Origin: an uncultured Lachnospiraceae bacterium | Lineage (GTDB): Bacteria > Bacillota > Clostridia > Lachnospirales > Lachnospiraceae | Assembly (NCBI GenBank): GCA_910587295.1 | Contig: CAJULP010000004.1 | Location: forward strand, 1-44,463 | Direction: 5' to 3' | Length of the DNA: 44,463 nt | Shown here: one piece after another, positions 15,160 through 24,752 of the stretch | Numbering within the stretch: position 1 is the stretch's first letter | Layout of the letters: the number at the start of each line of letters is the position of its first letter | Program-made: the position numbers and the translations under genes | The notes under the pieces: model-generated | What the model saw: only the letters and a program-made list of their open reading frames with translations | Database searches by the model: none | What the model was told of the DNA's origin: nothing

Positions 15160-16431
15160 ATGGGCAGACAATACATGAAATATATTTTCCCTTCCATGCT
15201 GTCTTTCCTTCTGACAGGGATCTATTCCATTGTGGACGGGATTTTCGTTGGCAGGGCTATGGGAGACGCAGGCCTTGCCGCCATCAACATTGCATGGCCT
15301 TTAGTGGCCCTTATCATCTCCCTCGGTACCGGGATCGGCATGGGAGCTTCTGTGGTATCTTCCATCAATAACGGCGCCGGAAATACGAAAAAAGCACTTC
15401 TCGCTGAGGGAAATGCTTTCTTTCTGCTGTTTACAGGCTCCCTGCTCCTTACCCTGATCCTTCTGCTTACAGGAAAGCCGGCTCTCTTTTTATTGGGCGC
15501 AAAGGACGGCCTTCTCCCCATTGCGCTCACTTACCTGCGCTATATACTGATCGGGGGCATCGTCCAAGTCTTTGCTACGGGGATGGTTCCCCTGATGCGC
15601 AACCACGGTGCGTCTTTTTACGCCATGTGCTCTATGGCCCTTGGCTGCATTGTCAATATCATTCTGGATTATTACTTTGTCCTTGTCCTTAATCTGGGCA
15701 TTAAAGGGGCTGCTCTTGCAACGGTGTTCGGGCAGGTCATCACCCTTTTTATGTGCGGGGCGTTTTATCTGCAAAAAAAGCACCGCTTCCCCCTTTCCCT
15801 GTTAAAGCCGGACCCTTCCATGATCCGCTCCATCCTCCGGGTGGCGGTGTCTCCCTTTGGGCTTACCTACCTTCCTTCTATCACCATCATCTTCATGAAT
15901 CTGCAGGCTTTGCGCTATGGCGGTGAGGAAGCAGTCAGCGCCTATGCGGTGCTGGCATATATTATTTCCTTTATGGAGCTTTTAGTCCAGGGCATTGGCG
16001 ACGGCAGCCAGCCCCTTCTTTCCTTAAGTGAAGGCAGCGGAAACCAAAAAACATTAAAAACCTATGTCAAATGGACCTTTCTCCTTGGCATAGGCTTTGG
16101 ACTTTTGGGGGCTGTAAGCTTTTTCCTCTCACGGAACCTGATTCCCCTTTTATATGGAACTTCCGATATGGCAGCAAACTATATCGTCCATGCCACCCCT
16201 GCTTTTTCCCTGATCATGGCGCTCTATGGCCTGACCAAACCGGCGGTATCCTACCTTTATGCCACCCACAAGGTAGTCCGCTCCACCATTTTGGTTTACG
16301 GGGAAATCCTGCTGACATTGGTGCTGGTGTTCATCCTGCCGCTTTTCTTAGGACTTGACGGCGTATGGTATACCATCCCCGCAGTGCAGGGGATCTTAGC
16401 TTTATTTTGCATTATCTTCCTAAAAAAATAA
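15160..16431 (+). CDS. MATE family multidrug/metabolite efflux transporter
   Basis: 423 residues with twelve predicted membrane helices in two similar halves. The N-terminus MKYIFPSMLSFLLTGIYSIVDGIFVG and GMGASVVSSINNGAG are typical of MATE proteins of the MOP superfamily. It would export organic cations or drugs using Na+ or H+. AAAGGAG precedes the ATG by seven bases. It ends 12 bp before the convergent birA gene, with no obvious hairpin between them. The substrate cannot be inferred. Confidence 0.92.
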   Translation: MGRQYMKYIFPSMLSFLLTGIYSIVDGIFVGRAMGDAGLAAINIAWPLVALIISLGTGIGMGASVVSSINNGAGNTKKALLAEGNAFFLLFTGSLLLTLILLLTGKPALFLLGAKDGLLPIALTYLRYILIGGIVQVFATGMVPLMRNHGASFYAMCSMALGCIVNIILDYYFVLVLNLGIKGAALATVFGQVITLFMCGAFYLQKKHRFPLSLLKPDPSMIRSILRVAVSPFGLTYLPSITIIFMNLQALRYGGEEAVSAYAVLAYIISFMELLVQGIGDGSQPLLSLSEGSGNQKTLKTYVKWTFLLGIGFGLLGAVSFFLSRNLIPLLYGTSDMAANYIVHATPAFSLIMALYGLTKPAVSYLYATHKVVRSTILVYGEILLTLVLVFILPLFLGLDGVWYTIPAVQGILALFCIIFLKK

Positions 16432-16443
16432 ATGGTGACGCAT

Positions 16444-17460
16444 CTACAATTTAATGCTGATCTCCCCATTGGAAAGGCTTTCCATGGTTCCGTCATCATA
16501 ACGGATCAGCAAATGGCACCGGTCATCGATTCCCACCGCCAGTCCATGCTCCCTGGATCCGCCGCTTTCCGTTTCCGGGATCTTTGCCCCATCCGGTGCG
16601 ATCAGCTTTACCTGCTTCCCGATCACAACGGAGCGCTTCCGGTACTCTTCCAGATAAGCTTTCCCGGGGAGCTTATGGTAATAACCCAGAAATTGTGCCA
16701 GCACCTCTGACGCAATACGGTTTCGAAGGTTTTCCCTCGCTATATCATTGGTAAATACCGCCCCGGCCACATCCTTGATCTCTTTCGGGAAGCCGCCTTC
16801 AGGCTCATAAACATTGATACCTATCCCCACGATGACATATTCTAAATGTCCGTCTTCCATAGACACAAAGCCCTCCGTCAGGATACCGCAGATCTTTTTC
16901 TTCCGGACCCACACATCATTTACCCATTTGATCCCCACGTCCTCACCGGAAACCCGTTCCACAGCCTCTGCTACTGCGGCGGCCGCAACGGTAGTCAGCA
17001 TGGTTGCTTCCTCCGGCGTCATGTCCGGATGCAGCAAAAGGCTCATATAAAGCCCGGATCCTTCCGGCGAAAAGAAAGTGCGCCCCCTTCTTCCCCTGCC
17101 GCCGCTTTGCTGCTCCGCAAGAAGGACCATATCTTCCTTCTGTCCTTCTGACACATATTGTTTTAAGACCGTATTGGTAGAACTGACCATACGCTCCGCC
17201 TTCACATGAATCATAAAGCCCGCTTTTGTAAGCTCCTGCTCAATATACGCCGCAGATAAAATGTCCGGCGCCTTTTTTAAGGTATAGCCTTTGTTGTTCA
17301 CCCCTTCAATGGCATAGCCATCCTTTTGCAGAGATTTGATGGCTTTCCAGATTGCCGCCCGGCTGACCGAAAGCTGCCCGGCAAGTTCTTCCCCTGAGAT
17401 CGCCGTTTCCCTGTGCCGTTCTAAAAAAAGGAGCACCTGTTCTTTCACTGTCATGATCAT
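16444..17460 (-). CDS. birA: bifunctional biotin-[acetyl-CoA-carboxylase] ligase / biotin repressor
   Basis: 338 residues from the ATG at 17460, which has GAAAGG eight bases ahead; the open frame upstream lacks a site. The first ~60 residues are a winged helix (SGEELAGQLSVSRAAIWKAI), so it can repress biotin genes. The ligase domain shows the biotinyl-AMP motif GRGRRGRTFFS, KWVNDVWV, and GIGINV. It activates biotin with ATP and attaches it to carrier proteins. It stands between convergent and divergent neighbours, presumably alone. No BirA operator of the GTTAAC type was recognised near a biotin gene in this window. Confidence 0.95.
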   Translation of the reverse strand: MIMTVKEQVLLFLERHRETAISGEELAGQLSVSRAAIWKAIKSLQKDGYAIEGVNNKGYTLKKAPDILSAAYIEQELTKAGFMIHVKAERMVSSTNTVLKQYVSEGQKEDMVLLAEQQSGGRGRRGRTFFSPEGSGLYMSLLLHPDMTPEEATMLTTVAAAAVAEAVERVSGEDVGIKWVNDVWVRKKKICGILTEGFVSMEDGHLEYVIVGIGINVYEPEGGFPKEIKDVAGAVFTNDIARENLRNRIASEVLAQFLGYYHKLPGKAYLEEYRKRSVVIGKQVKLIAPDGAKIPETESGGSREHGLAVGIDDRCHLLIRYDDGTMESLSNGEISIKL

Positions 17461-17489
17461 ACCCATACCTTTCCCGAATAATGAATGCC

Positions 17490-17517
17490 TATTTAGCATA
17501 TCATTTTTAAAAAACAA
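17490..17517 (-). promoter_or_regulatory. possible birA promoter
   Basis: TTGTTT (17512-17517), 16-base spacer, and TAAATA (17490-17495) preceded by TGC, an extended -10. Confidence 0.4.
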
Positions 17518-17569
17518 GTACAAGCCTTTATGGAAAGCAGAGAAAGAACAAGAAATATACTTGCAAAAA

Positions 17570-17598
17570 TTGACGTACCTCCATGGTTGTGGTACACT
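17570..17598 (+). promoter_or_regulatory. degV promoter
   Basis: TTGACG (17570-17575), 17-base spacer, TACACT (17593-17598), about 60 bases before the gene start. Confidence 0.65.
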
Positions 17599-17658
17599 TT
17601 GTCACGAAATGAAACATAATCACAAAACAGAGAAATAAAGCACAGAACGGAGAAAATT

Positions 17659-18510
17659 ATGAGCATTCAGATCATTACCGATTCCGCATCGGATATCACG
17701 GACCGGATACGGGAGGACGTCACTGTCCTTCCCATGACCATCACCTTTGGGGAAACCCAGTACCAAGACGGCGTAAATCTTTCCCACCAGGAATTTTATG
17801 AAAGATTGATCGAAAACGGCGAGCTTCCCACCACAAGCCAGATTCCCCCTTTTGACTTCGGAACAGCGATCCAAAAAGCAGTGTCCGAAGGAAAAGAAGT
17901 TATCATCATCACCCTATCTTCCAAGCTTTCCGGCACATATCAAAGCGCATGTATCGCCGCGTCAGAATTTAAAGGGAACGTTTATGTGGTGGACAGTGAA
18001 AATGTTACCGTGGGGGAACGCGCATTGGTAGAGTATGCTCTCCAATTAAAGGATCAGGGCATGGACGCTCCTTCCCTTGTTGAAAAACTGGAAACCGAAA
18101 AGAAACATATCCACCTGATTGCACTTCTGGACACGTTAGAATACCTGAAAAAAGGCGGCCGGGTAAGCAAGGCTGCCGCTTTTGCAGGCGGGGTCCTTTC
18201 CATCAAACCGGTTATCGCCATTGAAAACGGTGAAGTAGTCATTTTAGGGAAAGCAAGGGGATCCAAACAGGGAAACAACTTCCTTGTCCAAAAGATCAAA
18301 GAATGCGGCATTGATTTTGAAAGGCCCTATTTCCTTGGTTACACCGGGCTAAATGACAGCCTTCTCAAAAAGTACATAGAAGACAGTAAAGAATTGTGGG
18401 CGGAGCACACGAAAAGCCTTGCCATCAGCACGGTAGGCGGAACCATCGGAACCCATGCCGGTCCCGGCGCCATTGCCGTTGCGTTCTTTGCTCAAAACTG
18501 GCACGGTTAA
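17659..18510 (+). CDS. DegV family fatty-acid-binding protein
   Basis: 283 residues. Opens IQIITDSASDITDRI, the DegV hallmark, with TTSQIPP (about residues 56-62) and SSKLSGTYQSA around 94-104 forming the lipid pocket. LKKGGRVSKAAAF and the GTIGTHAGPGAIAVAF end are also typical. Members bind fatty acids and deliver them to fatty acid kinase FakA (FakB role); no fakA lies nearby. GGAG is ahead of the ATG and the gene appears monocistronic. Confidence 0.92.
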   Translation: MSIQIITDSASDITDRIREDVTVLPMTITFGETQYQDGVNLSHQEFYERLIENGELPTTSQIPPFDFGTAIQKAVSEGKEVIIITLSSKLSGTYQSACIAASEFKGNVYVVDSENVTVGERALVEYALQLKDQGMDAPSLVEKLETEKKHIHLIALLDTLEYLKKGGRVSKAAAFAGGVLSIKPVIAIENGEVVILGKARGSKQGNNFLVQKIKECGIDFERPYFLGYTGLNDSLLKKYIEDSKELWAEHTKSLAISTVGGTIGTHAGPGAIAVAFFAQNWHG

Positions 18511-18596
18511 ATATATCTGTTCTGGCACTTTTCACCAGTCCACTCCTCCTGTATGATAGTTCTAGTTACCAACGACTACAAACAGGAGGGATTTTT

Positions 18597-19139
18597 ATGA
18601 CCACACAGACAAAACCACATACCACATTAAGCAGCAAAACGTCCTTGCGCTGGATGACCGTCACAGCAATGCTGATGGCCGTGAACGTAGCCTTAAGCTC
18701 CTTTGGCGTGCCGGTTCCCGGAGGACATTTATATTTAAACGACATTGTCATCTGCACCGCCGGTATTTTACTTGACCCATTCGGCGCATTTATGGTAGGC
18801 GGCATAGGGGCTTTCCTTGGCGATTTCTTCTTTTATCCCACTCCTATGTTCGTGTCATTGGCCACTCACGGGCTGCAGGCTATCGTCATTTCCCTGTGCG
18901 TCCGCCACGCTTTTAAAGGCCGGAAGGCTTTAGGGGCAGGACTTGGTGTTTTCCTTGGCGCCATCATCATGGTGACCGGCTATTCCCTTGGCAGAGCCTT
19001 CCTTTACAGTACCCCGGAATACGCCCTGTTAAAGCTTCCTTTCCAGATCCTCCAGGCCACGGTAGGCGCAGTTGCTGCCATGATCTTGTGCTTCCGCTTT
19101 CAATTACTTGAATTGTACCGTAAAATGGGAACGCCATAA
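18597..19139 (+). CDS. ECF transporter substrate-binding (S) component
   Basis: 180 residues and about five to six membrane helices. The first helix, LRWMTVTAMLMAVNVALSSF, fits the helix used by S components to dock on EcfT. GHLYLNDIVICTAGILLDP and GGIGAFLGDFF are typical of the riboflavin/thiamine-precursor group of S components. The start is the ATG at 18597 behind AGGAGGG; the open frame extends upstream without a site and overlaps degV. It needs the shared EcfA/EcfA'/EcfT module encoded elsewhere. The convergent neighbour is thiamine pyrophosphokinase, a weak hint at a thiamine-related substrate. No TPP riboswitch is visible upstream. Confidence 0.82.
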   Translation: MTTQTKPHTTLSSKTSLRWMTVTAMLMAVNVALSSFGVPVPGGHLYLNDIVICTAGILLDPFGAFMVGGIGAFLGDFFFYPTPMFVSLATHGLQAIVISLCVRHAFKGRKALGAGLGVFLGAIIMVTGYSLGRAFLYSTPEYALLKLPFQILQATVGAVAAMILCFRFQLLELYRKMGTP

Positions 19140-19151
19140 AGCGTTCCCATT
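19124..19151. terminator. bidirectional hairpin between convergent genes
   Basis: AATGGGAACGC/GCGTTCCCATT, an 11-bp perfect stem with a 6-base loop that includes the stop codon of the S-component gene. No long T-run on either side, so termination strength is uncertain. Confidence 0.6.
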
Positions 19152-19154
19152 ACA

Positions 19155-19772
19155 TCACTCCTTATTTTCCCCAACCAAAAGCAGCGTTCCCTCTCTCACC
19201 GACACCCTGCTTTCTTTCCCGATAAATTCATTGCTCACGCCTATCGGATATTCTTTCCTAAGTACTGCGTCACAAAGAGCATATTTAAGCCCTTCCTCGT
19301 ATACACCATAAGCCATATCCCCCATGCAGAACGCAGACAAAAAACCGGTATGCCCCTGATCAAACGTGATCTCCTCATTACAGATCACGCGGTACCATGA
19401 ATCCTTCCCTATCAGCATTCCACGGCAGCCTTTTTCCGCAAGGCCGCAAAGAAGCTGGATATTGGCGATCGTATGAGAAATACGCCCGCCAATTCCTCCA
19501 TAAATGATAAACTCCCGATATCCTTTTTCTAACCCGGTCTTCACGGCATATCCGGTATCCGTGTCATCCTTTTCCGGTTTCAGCCTGACTACATGGAGAT
19601 GATCCGGCAGATATCCCAAAGAATCAAAATCCCCCACCACCAGATCCATCCTGATACCCCATTTTTTCCCGTGGCGGTATCCGCCGTCACAGGCAATGAC
19701 CATATCCTCTTTATCCGGAACAAAATCCAATATTCCGACTTCTCCCGCTCCTATGATATAACAAGTTCCCAT
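19155..19772 (-). CDS. thiamine pyrophosphokinase
   Basis: 205 residues. The catalytic domain has ACDGGYRHGKKWG, LVVGDFDSLG and LKPEKDDTDTGYAV, the substrate and Mg-ATP motifs, then GGIGGRISHTIANIQLL. A smaller beta domain completes it. It converts thiamine to thiamine diphosphate. GAGGG precedes the ATG. It lies 17 bp downstream of the TetR gene on the same strand and could be the last gene of the RND-tetR transcript. A metabolic link to the convergent ECF S component is possible but unproven. Confidence 0.93.
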   Translation of the reverse strand: MGTCYIIGAGEVGILDFVPDKEDMVIACDGGYRHGKKWGIRMDLVVGDFDSLGYLPDHLHVVRLKPEKDDTDTGYAVKTGLEKGYREFIIYGGIGGRISHTIANIQLLCGLAEKGCRGMLIGKDSWYRVICNEEITFDQGHTGFLSAFCMGDMAYGVYEEGLKYALCDAVLRKEYPIGVSNEFIGKESRVSVREGTLLLVGENKE

Positions 19773-19789
19773 GCTTCCCTCACTTCAAC

Positions 19790-20446
19790 TTAGTCGATAT
19801 TCTTGTCTGCGCTGCCTTCCACCCTTTCCACATTCTCCACTTCCTGGCAGATGGCTCTGCAGATCCGCTCCCTTATTTTTTTTGTTCCATAAACGCTCAT
19901 CACACCGTCATAATTTAAGTACATGGCGTAACAAACCAGCTTGGACATGGTATTCATCACAAGATACAGCGTATCTTCCTGGGAAATCCCGCTCCCTTCC
20001 CCAAGTTCTTCCTGGATCAGTTTTTGCAGCATCTGGTACAAAGGAAGCTCATTGTCTTTCTTTTCCCTGAAAAGTTCCCGCAGCTGTTTGCTCACTTGGG
20101 AATTATCCATAAGAAGGTGGAGTACTTTAAACGCACATTCCATCTCCTGCTTATTTGTCTCCATGTCAAGCAGAATCTGCTCCATTTTTTCATACAGATT
20201 CTTCTTTTTCTCCAGTCTTTCATACAATTCCCAGCAGACCACATCCATCCCATGATAAAGTGCGCCTGCCAGCATTTCTTCTTTATTGGCAAAATAATCG
20301 TAGACCGTGCCTTTCCCGATTCCGGCTCTTGTGGTGATTTCCGAAACCGTAAGCGTGTTCAGATCGGCGCCTTCCGTAAACAGTTCCACCACGGCCTTGA
20401 AGGCAGCCAGCACTTTAGGCGGTAATTGTTTTCTCTCCATCTTCAT
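19790..20446 (-). CDS. TetR family transcriptional regulator of the RND pump
   Basis: 218 residues. The N-terminal helix-turn-helix is clear: LTVSEITTRAGIGKGTVYDYFANKEEML (residues ~32-59). The C-terminal part is a helical ligand domain without recognised specificity. It lies 14 bp behind the RND gene, so the two are cotranscribed and it would autorepress. The perfect dyad at 24723-24738, just downstream of the RND promoter -10, is the natural operator. Release by a pump substrate is the expected logic (inference). Confidence 0.9.
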   Translation of the reverse strand: MKMERKQLPPKVLAAFKAVVELFTEGADLNTLTVSEITTRAGIGKGTVYDYFANKEEMLAGALYHGMDVVCWELYERLEKKKNLYEKMEQILLDMETNKQEMECAFKVLHLLMDNSQVSKQLRELFREKKDNELPLYQMLQKLIQEELGEGSGISQEDTLYLVMNTMSKLVCYAMYLNYDGVMSVYGTKKIRERICRAICQEVENVERVEGSADKNID

Positions 20447-20460
20447 CCCCCGTATTTCCC

Positions 20461-23400
20461 TTAGTCCTTCTTTTCCCTGGAAAAAATATCATAAATGCAG
20501 GGAATCACTACCAGCGTAAGCAGCGTACCATAGACCAGTCCGCCAATGGTAACGACAGCCATTGGCTTCGCCATCTCTGAACCCATATCATGGCTAAATA
20601 CCATAGTACAAAGCGCCAGGATCGTTGTCAGCGCCGTCATCAAAACCGGCCGGAGCCTGGTCCTTCCTGCCGTAAGGATTGCCTGCTTTTTGTCCATGCC
20701 TTCGCCCCTTAACTGGTTCATATAATCCACCAGCACGATACCGTTATTTACAATGATACCTGAGAGCATGACAAACCCGATCAGAGCGATCACGCTAAGC
20801 TCGCTGCCGCTTACCACAAGGCCCAGAAAACCGCCTGTAAAAGCAAGAGGGATGGTAAACATAATGATAAAAGGCGAAAGCAGCGACTGGAACTGGGCAA
20901 CCATGATCAGATACATAAAGATCAAAGCTAGCAAAAGCATCAGATACAACTGCTCCATGGCATCCGTGATAGTCTCATTTTCACCGGTCATCACCAGAGA
21001 ATATCCTGCCGGAACCTGATAATCTTTCAGGGCGTCTTCCACGTCATCCGACACAAGGCCCACGTTATAGCCTTCCGCAATCTCCGCCGACACGCCGATA
21101 TATCTGGTCTGCTCTGTGCGGTTAATGGATTTCGGGGAAATGGTATCCTCAAATCTTGCCAGTTCGGAAAGGAGAACCTTATCCTTTGTTCCGTCCTGTT
21201 TCGTCCTTTCCACTTCAAGGCCCTTGATCAGCTTTCTGGTAAGCTCCATATCTGATCCATGTTTTACATAAACGTCATATTCTTTGATCTCTGTCTCCAA
21301 TGTGGTGGCACTTGCCGCATCCGCCAGCTTAGCGCTGATCTGCTGGAAAATCTCCGCCACCGTAAGCCCGTGTTCAATGGCTTTATCCCGGTCAATGAGG
21401 ATACGCATTTCTCCTGTGGAATCTTCCAGGCCGCTGGAAACATTCTGCGTTCCTTCCACGCCTTTTAAGATTTCCGCCACCTCGCCTGCAATTTTCTGCA
21501 TGGTGTCGATCTCGCGCCCCCGCACCTGGATGGAAATCCCGCTGCCGCCTAAAGCGCTCATATCCATATTGGAAGTCTCTATCTCAATTTCCGCATGGTT
21601 CTTCTTACAAAGCTCCGCCAGGTCTTCTTCTATTTCTACCGCCAATTCTTTGTTGCTTTTCTTTTTATCCCCGCTAAGGGCAATGTACACATCCGCCGCA
21701 TTGGATTTCGTATCGCCGCTTCCGGTAAGCATACTCATAGAAGACGTGCTGGCCATAGCACCAACGTCCGTCACCTCTTCCATCTCCATCAGCCGCTCCA
21801 CGATCTCATCGGTCACCGCCGCCGTCTCATCAAGAGGAGTATCCTCAGGCATGGTCAGCGATAAGGTCATCTGGGTACTGTCCATTTCCGGCATAAAAGC
21901 CGTTCCTTTTGCATAAGAAGCAAGACCGCTTATCACCAAAAGCACCACCACCAGAAGAAGAACAAGAGGTTTTAGCTTAAGCGCTGCCGAAAGTACCTTT
22001 TCATACCCATTTATCAACACCGTAAAGAACCGGCTGTCCTTTTGTTCTCTCGTCTTAGTCAGCATCTTAGAAGCCATGGCGGGCACCACGGTAAGGGCGA
22101 TCACAAGACTTGACAGCAGCGAGTAGGCAATGGTCAGCCCCATATCCACAAACAACTGCCGCGTGATCCCTTCTGTAAAAACAATAGGCAAAAATACGCA
22201 TACCGTGGTAAGGGTTGAGGCCATGATGGCCCCCGCCACTTCCCCCGCACCTTCCACCGCCGCATCCTTTGCGCTCCGTCCTTCTTTCCTCATCCGGTAT
22301 ATATTTTCGATCACCACGATGGAGTTATCCACCAGCATACCGATTCCCAAAGCAAGTCCGGAAAGGGAAATTACGTTAAGCGTTACGCCGCTGAAATACA
22401 TGCACACGATCGCCGTCACAAGACTGATAGGGATGGAACATGCGATCACCGCCGTAGGACGGAGATCTTTCAGGAACAAGATCAAGATCAAGATTGCCAA
22501 AACCGCCCCAAACATAATATTGTTTAGGATGGAATCCATCACAAGATCAATGTATACCCCCTGATCCATCAAAGTGATTAGCATCAGGTTTTCATCCTCT
22601 TCCATCAATTGTTCAAATTTATCAAGAAGCCTGTCGGACACATCCCCGGTAGAATACCCGGTCTGCTTCTGGATGGACACCATGATGCCCGGTGCGCCGT
22701 TTACATTGGCATAAATATCCGCCGAATTGTCCGTCATAAACACATCCGCAACATCCCCTAACGTGATCACGTCCACCCCATCCATTTCCGGGTTAAGCAA
22801 GGGCATTTTCTTAAGTTCTTCCATATCTTCCGGTTTATCTCCCACCCGGATCAAATAGGAAATCCCTTCCTCCGTCACATACCCGGCGGGCATGGAAAAA
22901 TTCTGTGCCGCCAAAAGCCCTTTTACCGTATCCACCGTCAGGATACCGTGCATGTCCGCTTTGTCATAAGCGTCTTCCCTGGCCTCTTCCAGCTCTTCTT
23001 CGCCATCCAGGATCTGCTGCAGTGCATCGGAGAGCTGCTCCGCCGTGTCGTTTAACTGCTCATATCCGGACCGGATCTGATCCCATCCTGCTTCCAGCTG
23101 TTCTTCCCCGGATTTGATCTGCTCTTCTCCTGCTTCCAACTGGGATTCTCCTGCCTCAAGCTGGGCTTTTGCCGTATTTAACTGCAGTTCCCCAAGACTG
23201 ATGGTGGTCTGGGCATTGGCAAATTCAATGGCTGCGGTAAGGTTTCCCTGGTAAAGTTCGCTCATGGCAGCGTCTAGCTTTTCAATATTGCCCTCTATTT
23301 CGGAGAGCGTAGACTGCATCTGGGCGGCATACAAATCATAGCCCAGGCCCATGGTATTAGCGTTAAGGCTTTCCTCAAGATTAGGGATCATTTCTTCCGC

Positions 23401-24690
23401 CTGCTCCCACTTATCCAATAAGCCTTGTAATTGTGCGGTTGCTTCTTCCCTTGCCGTCTCTTTGGCGCTGTCTAATGCAGCAATAGCCTCATCCACAGTG
23501 TTATCCGTACTCATCAAAATCCCAAGTTCACTTAACTTCTGCACGGCATCTTCTGTAAGGTCTGATAATACACTTATCTCAGCTTTCAAATTGTCAAACG
23601 GAACCGCACTGGCATCCCCTGCCATTGTAATCGCTGCTTCCAAATTATTCTTATTGCCAAATTGCCCTTCCAGTGCCGTAACTCCCTGCTTGGCCTGCTG
23701 TAATGCATCATTGGAAGCTTTCACGGTTTCCAGATTCATCGTAATGTGCATCTTGGTCGCTTCCAGATCCGCTTTGGCCGTCACAATCTGAGTCTCAGCC
23801 TCCGCAAGCTGTACTGCGGTAGCCGCTTTTTTATCCGCAAGCTCCGTCTTTCCTTCTTCTAACTTAATCTTATTTTCCGCGATCTCCGCCTTGCCGTCTT
23901 CAATCTCTTTCCGGGAGTCTGCAAGCTCCTTCTTAGAGTCTTCCAGCTTCTGCCTGCTCTCCTCTAAATCCACCTCGGAATCAGCAAGCTCCTTCCGCGC
24001 ATCCGCAAGCTCGTTTTGTCCGTCATAAACCTCCTGCTTTTTCTCCTCCAGTTCTTCCTTCGTCTCATCAATTTCCTTATCAATGGAGCCAAAGACCTGC
24101 TCATTGATCACATCAATCTTTTCCTGACGGATGATCACATGAACGCTCTCTTCCAAAAGCCCGGTAGCACTGGCAGAAGCCACCCCTTCCAAGCTTTCCA
24201 ATTCCGGAATGATCGTGCTTTGTGTAAGCTCCGTCACTTCCGCAGAGGTCATGTCAGTTCCCCCAACAGCCGCGATCATCACTGGCAGCATATCCGGGTT
24301 TAGTTTCATAATAATCGGATTTCCCACAGAATCATCCCAGTAGCTTTTGATCTGATCCAGATTTTCCCTGATTTCCAAGGAAGCCCCGTTCATATCCGTG
24401 GACTGGGCAAACTCTAAGATCACCATGGAGTAATTTTCACTGGACACGGAGCTGATCCCTTCAATATTGCTTACCGTTGCCATAGAAGCTTCCACCGGCT
24501 TGGTCACCACCATTTCCACGGTTTCCGGGCTTGCCCCCGGGTAAGGCGTCATGACGATCACATACGGCAGGCTGATACTGGGCAAAAGGTCCGTAGTCAT
24601 TTTGGTAAAGGATACCACCCCAAGCACGATCACAAGCACTACCGCCACCAGCACGGTATATGGTTTTTTTACACTGAATTTCCCTAACAT
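20461..24690 (-). CDS. RND superfamily efflux transporter with large coiled-coil insertion
   Basis: About 1409 residues from the ATG at 24690 (GGAGC eight bases ahead). The first helix is followed by DLLPSISLPYVIVMTPYPGASPE, typical of AcrB/MexB-type pumps. Two sets of membrane helices are present, including LVDNSIVVIENIYRMRKEG with the proton-relay region and GIIVNNGIVLVDYMNQL in the second half. Unusually, residues ~200-580 in the first external loop are an added coiled coil rich in E/K/A heptads (NELADARKELADSEVDLEES; QLEAGEEQIKSGEEQLEAG). In a Gram-positive cell without an outer membrane this arm may span the wall or replace adaptor proteins. It is coupled to the TetR gene downstream. Substrate unknown. 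Confidence 0.93.
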   Translation of the reverse strand: MLGKFSVKKPYTVLVAVVLVIVLGVVSFTKMTTDLLPSISLPYVIVMTPYPGASPETVEMVVTKPVEASMATVSNIEGISSVSSENYSMVILEFAQSTDMNGASLEIRENLDQIKSYWDDSVGNPIIMKLNPDMLPVMIAAVGGTDMTSAEVTELTQSTIIPELESLEGVASASATGLLEESVHVIIRQEKIDVINEQVFGSIDKEIDETKEELEEKKQEVYDGQNELADARKELADSEVDLEESRQKLEDSKKELADSRKEIEDGKAEIAENKIKLEEGKTELADKKAATAVQLAEAETQIVTAKADLEATKMHITMNLETVKASNDALQQAKQGVTALEGQFGNKNNLEAAITMAGDASAVPFDNLKAEISVLSDLTEDAVQKLSELGILMSTDNTVDEAIAALDSAKETAREEATAQLQGLLDKWEQAEEMIPNLEESLNANTMGLGYDLYAAQMQSTLSEIEGNIEKLDAAMSELYQGNLTAAIEFANAQTTISLGELQLNTAKAQLEAGESQLEAGEEQIKSGEEQLEAGWDQIRSGYEQLNDTAEQLSDALQQILDGEEELEEAREDAYDKADMHGILTVDTVKGLLAAQNFSMPAGYVTEEGISYLIRVGDKPEDMEELKKMPLLNPEMDGVDVITLGDVADVFMTDNSADIYANVNGAPGIMVSIQKQTGYSTGDVSDRLLDKFEQLMEEDENLMLITLMDQGVYIDLVMDSILNNIMFGAVLAILILILFLKDLRPTAVIACSIPISLVTAIVCMYFSGVTLNVISLSGLALGIGMLVDNSIVVIENIYRMRKEGRSAKDAAVEGAGEVAGAIMASTLTTVCVFLPIVFTEGITRQLFVDMGLTIAYSLLSSLVIALTVVPAMASKMLTKTREQKDSRFFTVLINGYEKVLSAALKLKPLVLLLVVVLLVISGLASYAKGTAFMPEMDSTQMTLSLTMPEDTPLDETAAVTDEIVERLMEMEEVTDVGAMASTSSMSMLTGSGDTKSNAADVYIALSGDKKKSNKELAVEIEEDLAELCKKNHAEIEIETSNMDMSALGGSGISIQVRGREIDTMQKIAGEVAEILKGVEGTQNVSSGLEDSTGEMRILIDRDKAIEHGLTVAEIFQQISAKLADAASATTLETEIKEYDVYVKHGSDMELTRKLIKGLEVERTKQDGTKDKVLLSELARFEDTISPKSINRTEQTRYIGVSAEIAEGYNVGLVSDDVEDALKDYQVPAGYSLVMTGENETITDAMEQLYLMLLLALIFMYLIMVAQFQSLLSPFIIMFTIPLAFTGGFLGLVVSGSELSVIALIGFVMLSGIIVNNGIVLVDYMNQLRGEGMDKKQAILTAGRTRLRPVLMTALTTILALCTMVFSHDMGSEMAKPMAVVTIGGLVYGTLLTLVVIPCIYDIFSREKKD

Positions 24691-24722
24691 ATGTATAAGC
24701 TCCTTTTTTTGAATAGGCAAAA

Positions 24723-24738
24723 CCGACCAGTCGGTCGG
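24723..24738. promoter_or_regulatory. probable TetR operator
   Basis: CCGACC-AGTC-GGTCGG is a perfect 6-bp dyad, 33 bases before the RND start codon and just downstream of the -10, where a bound repressor would block transcription. The CCGACYRGTCGG type is common for TetR-family sites. Confidence 0.75.
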
Positions 24739-24752
24739 CAATAAACAAAAAA

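Noticed and set aside
18560..18596. Resemblance to a preQ1-I riboswitch before the ECF S-component (GTTCTAGTTAC followed by CAAACAGGAGG)
   Set aside because: Only the first loop looks similar. The A-rich tail cannot pair with the CTAG loop, and the S component does not look like QueT.
18511..18596. TPP riboswitch for the vitamin transporter and thiamine pyrophosphokinase
   Set aside because: Neither the CTGAGA nor the ACCTGA box of a TPP aptamer is present upstream of either gene.
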